A stretch of DNA of 16,222 nt from Pseudomonadota bacterium (GTDB lineage Bacteria > Pseudomonadota > Alphaproteobacteria > Rhizobiales > Xanthobacteraceae), in contig CAUJKG010000180.1 of the NCBI GenBank assembly GCA_963205465.1, forward strand, positions 1-16,222, given 5' to 3'. Shown here one piece after another: positions 12,535-16,222 of the stretch; position 1 is the first letter of the stretch; every line of letters starts with the position of its first letter. The notes below the pieces were generated by a model. That model was not told the origin of the DNA and made no database searches. It saw only the letters and a list, made by a program, of their open reading frames with translations. The translations under genes and the position numbers were made by a program.

Positions 12535-15500
12535 ACGACAGGACCGGAACGACCCAGGCGGCACTCCTGCCGCAGCAGCCGCTGACGATTGCGGCCGTGC
12601 CCGAGGGGGCTAACGGCCTCGTGATCGCCGATCTCGCGCGCGCGCATTTTGCGCGTGCGGGAGCTGCGAAGCAGTTGCTGGTGCTTTGCCGCGACGCTGA
12701 GCGCATGAATGCGCTCTCCGCTTCGCTGCAATTCTTCGCGCCGGAAATCCCGGTGCTTTCATTGCCGGCGTGGGACTGTCTGCCGTTCGACCGCGTTTCC
12801 CCAATCGCCGAAATCACCGCGCGCCGGATGGCAGCGCTGACCAGGCTTGCGGCGGAGCAGGGCGAAGCCCGGATCGTGCTGACCACCGTGAACGCGATCC
12901 TGCAGCGCGTGCCGTCCCGCGCCTTCGTGCTTGCGGCTTCTCTTCGGCTGAAGCCGAACCAGAACGTCGCCTTCAATGATGTGGTGTCGTGGCTCGAGCA
13001 GAACGGCTACATGCGCGCCTCGACCGTGCGCGATTCCGGCGACTATGCCGTGCGCGGCGGCATCATCGATCTGTTTGCTCCTGGCGGCATTGGCGCGGTG
13101 CGGCTCGATTTTTTCGGCGACAGCATCGAAAGCATCCGCAGCTTTGATCCGCAGACGCAGCGTTCGGCGGAGGCGCTAAAATCGCTCGAACTCATCGCCA
13201 ACACCGAATTCAAGCTCGATCCCGCGTCGATCGCGCGCTTCCGCACCGAATATACCCGCATGTTCGGCGGGAATACGCGCGACGATCTGCTCTACGAAGC
13301 GGTCAGCGAAGGCCGGCGCTATCCGGGCATGGAGCATTGGCTGCCGTTGTTTCACGAGAAGCTCGAAACGATTTTCGACTTCGTTCCGAAAGCGCCGATC
13401 CTGTTCGAGCCGCTGGTCGATGAAGCGGCGAACGAACGGCTCGCGCAAATCAAGGATTACTACGAAGCGCGCAAGGAAGCGCTCGATGCCGGCCAGTCAC
13501 CGCTCTACAAGCCGCTTCCGCCCGACCGGCTATATCTGACCGGAAAAGAGTGGTCGAAAGAGTTGCAGGAGGCGGCAATCGGCCGGATCACTGCGTTTGC
13601 GGTGCCCGATAGCGGCCGGGTCTATGATCCGGGCATTCGTTCGGGCAGAAGTTTCGCGCCCGAGCGCACGAGCCAGAACGAAAATCTGTTCGAAGCAGTG
13701 ATCGCGCACCTGCGCGCGCGGGAAGCCGAAGGCAAACGCGCTGTCATCGCCGGTTGGAGCGAAGGCTCGCGCGAGCGCCTGCAACAGGTGCTTGGCGATC
13801 ACGGCCTTGCCGACGCGGCGAATGTCGCGCGCTGGAGCGACGTGCAGGCGCTGCCGGCGGGCAGGGCCGCTTTCGCGATCCTGGGGCTCGAATCCGGTTT
13901 CGAAACCGCCGATACCGCGGTCATCGCCGAGCAGGACATTCTCGGCGACCGTCTGGCCCGCCCGCAGCGCAAGCAGCGCCGCGCGCAGGATTTCATCGCG
14001 GAGCTCACCAGTCTCAATGCCGGCGATCTCGTCGTCCACGTGGATCACGGCATCGGCCGCTTTGTCGGGCTGAAAACCATCCAAGCGCTGGGCACGCCGC
14101 ACGATTGCCTCGAAATCCATTACGCCGACAACAACCGTCTCTTCCTGCCGGTCGAAAACCTCGAACTGCTTTCGCGTTACGGTTCCGAAGATACCGGCGC
14201 GGTGCTGGACCGGCTCGGCGGCGTCGGCTGGCAGAGTCGCAAGGCCAGGCTGAAGCAGCGCATTCGCGAGATGGCGGCGGCACTCGTCAAGGTCGCGGCT
14301 GCACGCAGCCTGCATGACGCGCCGAAGTTCACGCTGCAAGAAGGGCTCTACGAGGAGTTCTGCGCGCGCTTTCCCTTCGATGAAACCGACGACCAGCGCG
14401 CGGCCATCGATGCCGTGATCGAAGACCTCGGCGCCGGCAAGCCGATGGATCGGCTCGTCTGCGGCGATGTCGGCTTCGGCAAAACCGAAGTGGCGCTGCG
14501 CGCCGCATTTCTTGCCGCAAGCAATGGTGCGCAGGTCGCGGTGGTGGTGCCGACGACCTTGCTTGCGCGCCAGCATTACAAGACCTTCTCGGAACGCTTC
14601 CGGGGCTTTCCGATGCGGGTCGCGCAGGCGAGCCGTCTCGTCTCTTCCGCCGAGATCGCGAAAACCCGCGCGGGCCTTGCTGACGGCTCGGTCGATATCG
14701 TTATCGGCACGCATGCACTCTTGGCAAAGTCGATCCAGTTCAAGAACCTCGGCCTCGTCATCGTGGACGAGGAGCAGCACTTCGGCGTCGCGCACAAGGA
14801 GCGGCTGAAAGAACTGCGCACCGAGGTGCACGTGCTGACGCTCACCGCGACGCCGATCCCGCGCACGCTGCAGCTTGCACTCACCGGGGTTCGCGAACTC
14901 TCGCTGATCGCCTCGCCCCCGGTCGATCGACTTGCGGTCCGCACGTTTGTGTCGCCGTTCGATCCGATCACGCTCCGGGAAGCGCTCTTGCGCGAGAAAT
15001 ACCGCGGCGGTCAGGCATTCTATGTATGCCCGCGTATCGAAGACCTCGACGGACGCAAGGCGTTTCTCGACGAGTACATCCCTGAAATTCGCTCCGTGGT
15101 CGCGCATGGGCAGATGCCCGCGACCGAGTTGGAGCGGATCATGACGGACTTCTACGAAGGCAAGTTCGACGTCCTGCTTTCGACGACCATCGTGGAATCC
15201 GGCCTCGACATTCCAACCGCGAACACGCTGGTGGTGCATCGTGCCGACCGCTTCGGCTTGGCGCAGCTTTACCAGCTTCGCGGCCGCGTGGGCCGCTCGA
15301 AGCTGCGCGCCTATGCGCTCCTGACTGTGCCCGCGGACAAGCCGATCACCGAGCAAGCGGAGCGGCGTTTAAAGGTTCTGCAATCGCTCGACCAACTCGG
15401 CGCGGGATTCGAACTCGCGTCGCACGATCTCGACCTACGCGGCGCGGGCAATCTGCTTGGCGACGAACAGTCGGGACATATTCGCGAAGTCGGCTACGAG

Positions 15501-16034
15501 CTTTATCAGGAAATGCTTGAAGAAGCGGTGATGATGCTCAAGGCGGGGGTCGATGCGCCCGCGAGCGACAAGTGGTCGCCGCAGATCAATATCGGCACGC
15601 CGGTCATGCTTCCCGACTCCTATGTGCCGGACCTCGCGGTTCGCCTGGGCCTCTATCGCCGCCTAGCCGAGCTCGATACCGCGAGCGAAATCGATCAGAT
15701 CGCCGCCGAGATCGTCGATCGCTTCGGGCCGATGCCCGACGAAGTGAAGATGCTGCTCGAGATCGTGACCATCAAGGCGCTTTGCCGTGCGGCGAATATT
15801 GCGAAGTTCGAAGCGGGCGCGAAGGGCGCGGTGATCGCGTTCCGCGACAACCGCTTCGACAATCCGGACGGACTAATTTCGTGGATCGCAAAGGAAGGTT
15901 CGACGGCGCGTGTAAGGCCGGATCAGTCGCTGGTGGTGCTGCGCGGTTGGGATCGCATGGAACAGCGCTTGAAGGGCGCGAAGCGTCTGCTGGAAAGCCT
16001 GGTGACGATCGCTGCCGCCAAAAAAGCGGCCTGA
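12531..16034 (+). CDS. mfd: Transcription-repair coupling factor Mfd
   Basis: Mfd removes RNA polymerase stalled at DNA damage and recruits UvrA. The 1167-residue product has the full family layout: a UvrB-like N-terminal part (about 1-350, with PAWDCLPFDRVSP), a RNA-polymerase-interacting CarD-like domain starting near 498 (GDLVVHVDHGIGRF), and an SF2 translocase. The translocase shows Walker A GDVGFGKT at 645-652, the DEEQ box at 746-749 and TATPIPRT. The TRG region with QLRGRVGRS and LRGAGNLLGDEQSGH follows, and then the C-terminal UvrA-masking domain (last ~150 residues). It starts at GTG overlapping the sdhE stop by four bases and depends on that gene's promoter as far as can be seen. 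The motor domain is homologous to that of the nearby RecG. The stop lies two bases from the stop of the convergent DsbA-family gene. Confidence 0.98.
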   Translation: MNDRTGTTQAALLPQQPLTIAAVPEGANGLVIADLARAHFARAGAAKQLLVLCRDAERMNALSASLQFFAPEIPVLSLPAWDCLPFDRVSPIAEITARRMAALTRLAAEQGEARIVLTTVNAILQRVPSRAFVLAASLRLKPNQNVAFNDVVSWLEQNGYMRASTVRDSGDYAVRGGIIDLFAPGGIGAVRLDFFGDSIESIRSFDPQTQRSAEALKSLELIANTEFKLDPASIARFRTEYTRMFGGNTRDDLLYEAVSEGRRYPGMEHWLPLFHEKLETIFDFVPKAPILFEPLVDEAANERLAQIKDYYEARKEALDAGQSPLYKPLPPDRLYLTGKEWSKELQEAAIGRITAFAVPDSGRVYDPGIRSGRSFAPERTSQNENLFEAVIAHLRAREAEGKRAVIAGWSEGSRERLQQVLGDHGLADAANVARWSDVQALPAGRAAFAILGLESGFETADTAVIAEQDILGDRLARPQRKQRRAQDFIAELTSLNAGDLVVHVDHGIGRFVGLKTIQALGTPHDCLEIHYADNNRLFLPVENLELLSRYGSEDTGAVLDRLGGVGWQSRKARLKQRIREMAAALVKVAAARSLHDAPKFTLQEGLYEEFCARFPFDETDDQRAAIDAVIEDLGAGKPMDRLVCGDVGFGKTEVALRAAFLAASNGAQVAVVVPTTLLARQHYKTFSERFRGFPMRVAQASRLVSSAEIAKTRAGLADGSVDIVIGTHALLAKSIQFKNLGLVIVDEEQHFGVAHKERLKELRTEVHVLTLTATPIPRTLQLALTGVRELSLIASPPVDRLAVRTFVSPFDPITLREALLREKYRGGQAFYVCPRIEDLDGRKAFLDEYIPEIRSVVAHGQMPATELERIMTDFYEGKFDVLLSTTIVESGLDIPTANTLVVHRADRFGLAQLYQLRGRVGRSKLRAYALLTVPADKPITEQAERRLKVLQSLDQLGAGFELASHDLDLRGAGNLLGDEQSGHIREVGYELYQEMLEEAVMMLKAGVDAPASDKWSPQINIGTPVMLPDSYVPDLAVRLGLYRRLAELDTASEIDQIAAEIVDRFGPMPDEVKMLLEIVTIKALCRAANIAKFEAGAKGAVIAFRDNRFDNPDGLISWIAKEGSTARVRPDQSLVVLRGWDRMEQRLKGAKRLLESLVTIAAAKKAA

Positions 16035-16036
16035 GC

Positions 16037-16222
16037 TTATTTGAGCGCTTCCAGCGCCTGATCGATGGCGCCGGAAATCACCTCGGCTTCCTGTGCGCCC
16101 GAGAGCGCAATCTTGCCGCCGAACACGAAGAACGGCACGCCGCCGATGCCGCTCGCGGAGGCGGCTTGCGCCTGCTTCGCGGTCAGTTCTTCGTCCTTGT
16201 CGGAAGGGAGGTCGGCGCTCAC
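16037..16222 (-). CDS. DsbA-family (FrnE-like) oxidoreductase, C-terminal part only
   Basis: Only the final ~61 residues are in the window; the gene enters from the right edge on the minus strand. The sequence ASGIGGVPFFVFGGKIALSGAQ is diagnostic for the C-terminal half of DsbA-like thioredoxin-fold proteins of the FrnE/2-hydroxychromene isomerase group: Gly-Val-Pro contains the cis-proline that faces the active site, and Ser-Gly-Ala-Gln is the family's closing motif. The preceding helix DKDEELTAKQAQAASASG also fits. The codon at the edge (GTG) is probably internal, because members are about 200-220 residues. The N-terminal active site is not visible, so the redox function cannot be judged. 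Confidence 0.8.
   Translation of the reverse strand: MSADLPSDKDEELTAKQAQAASASGIGGVPFFVFGGKIALSGAQEAEVISGAIDQALEALK

Noticed and set aside
13530..15356. Open frame of about 600 codons on the minus strand inside mfd
   Set aside because: It is antisense to the conserved translocase part of Mfd, has no recognisable domain, is rich in Arg/His/Asp, and is expected from GC-rich codon bias.
1..16222. Mobile element, phage, CRISPR, toxin-antitoxin or defence system
   Set aside because: No transposase, integrase, repeat array, small paired ORFs or defence domains are seen. The SPFH and HPP genes alone do not support such a call.
1..16222. tRNA or rRNA genes
   Set aside because: The gaps between genes are short and none shows a cloverleaf-like pattern with a TTCGA arm and acceptor stem.

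Overview
The window is GC-rich, densely coded, chromosomal and bacterial. Gene content points to an alphaproteobacterium, most likely a Hyphomicrobiales (Rhizobiales) member of the Bradyrhizobium/Xanthobacteraceae type. The basis is the recG / sdhE / mfd order, glmU next to glmS, a Rhizobiales-style SPOR-like envelope protein, and alphaproteobacterial promoter elements (TTGAAA, 17-base spacer, CTATAG). No tRNA, rRNA, CRISPR, transposase or phage gene is visible, and no gap between genes exceeds about 200 bases.

Left part (1-2256, plus strand): the C-terminal end of a CgeB-like glycosyltransferase cut by the window edge, a GH39-like glycoside hydrolase with no signal peptide, and a very short membrane-anchored SPFH/Band 7 protein. 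They are packed closely enough to be one transcript and look like the end of a glycan-related locus. Then come single-gene units: an HPP-family membrane protein (minus), an M20D amidohydrolase (plus), and on the minus strand a SPOR-like bitopic envelope protein followed by an EamA/DMT exporter.

Middle (6112-9982, plus): glmU and glmS, which together supply UDP-GlcNAc for peptidoglycan and lipopolysaccharide, then a DUF805 membrane protein. glmS makes glucosamine-6-phosphate. GlmM, which is not in the window, isomerises it, and GlmU acetylates and uridylylates the product.

Right part (10035-16222): recG (minus) diverges from an sdhE-mfd pair (plus) whose reading frames overlap by four bases. 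The recG/sdhE gap holds the clearest promoter in the window: a self-complementary -10 box followed at the predicted start of transcription by a terminator-like hairpin. A DsbA-family (FrnE-like) gene enters from the right edge on the minus strand.

Most of the window is conserved housekeeping sequence and I see no convincing undescribed multi-gene system. The items most worth following are the GT / cytosolic GH39-like / mini-SPFH cassette, the recG-sdhE control region, the inverted repeat inside the putative amidohydrolase promoter, and the UUG-only start of glmU.
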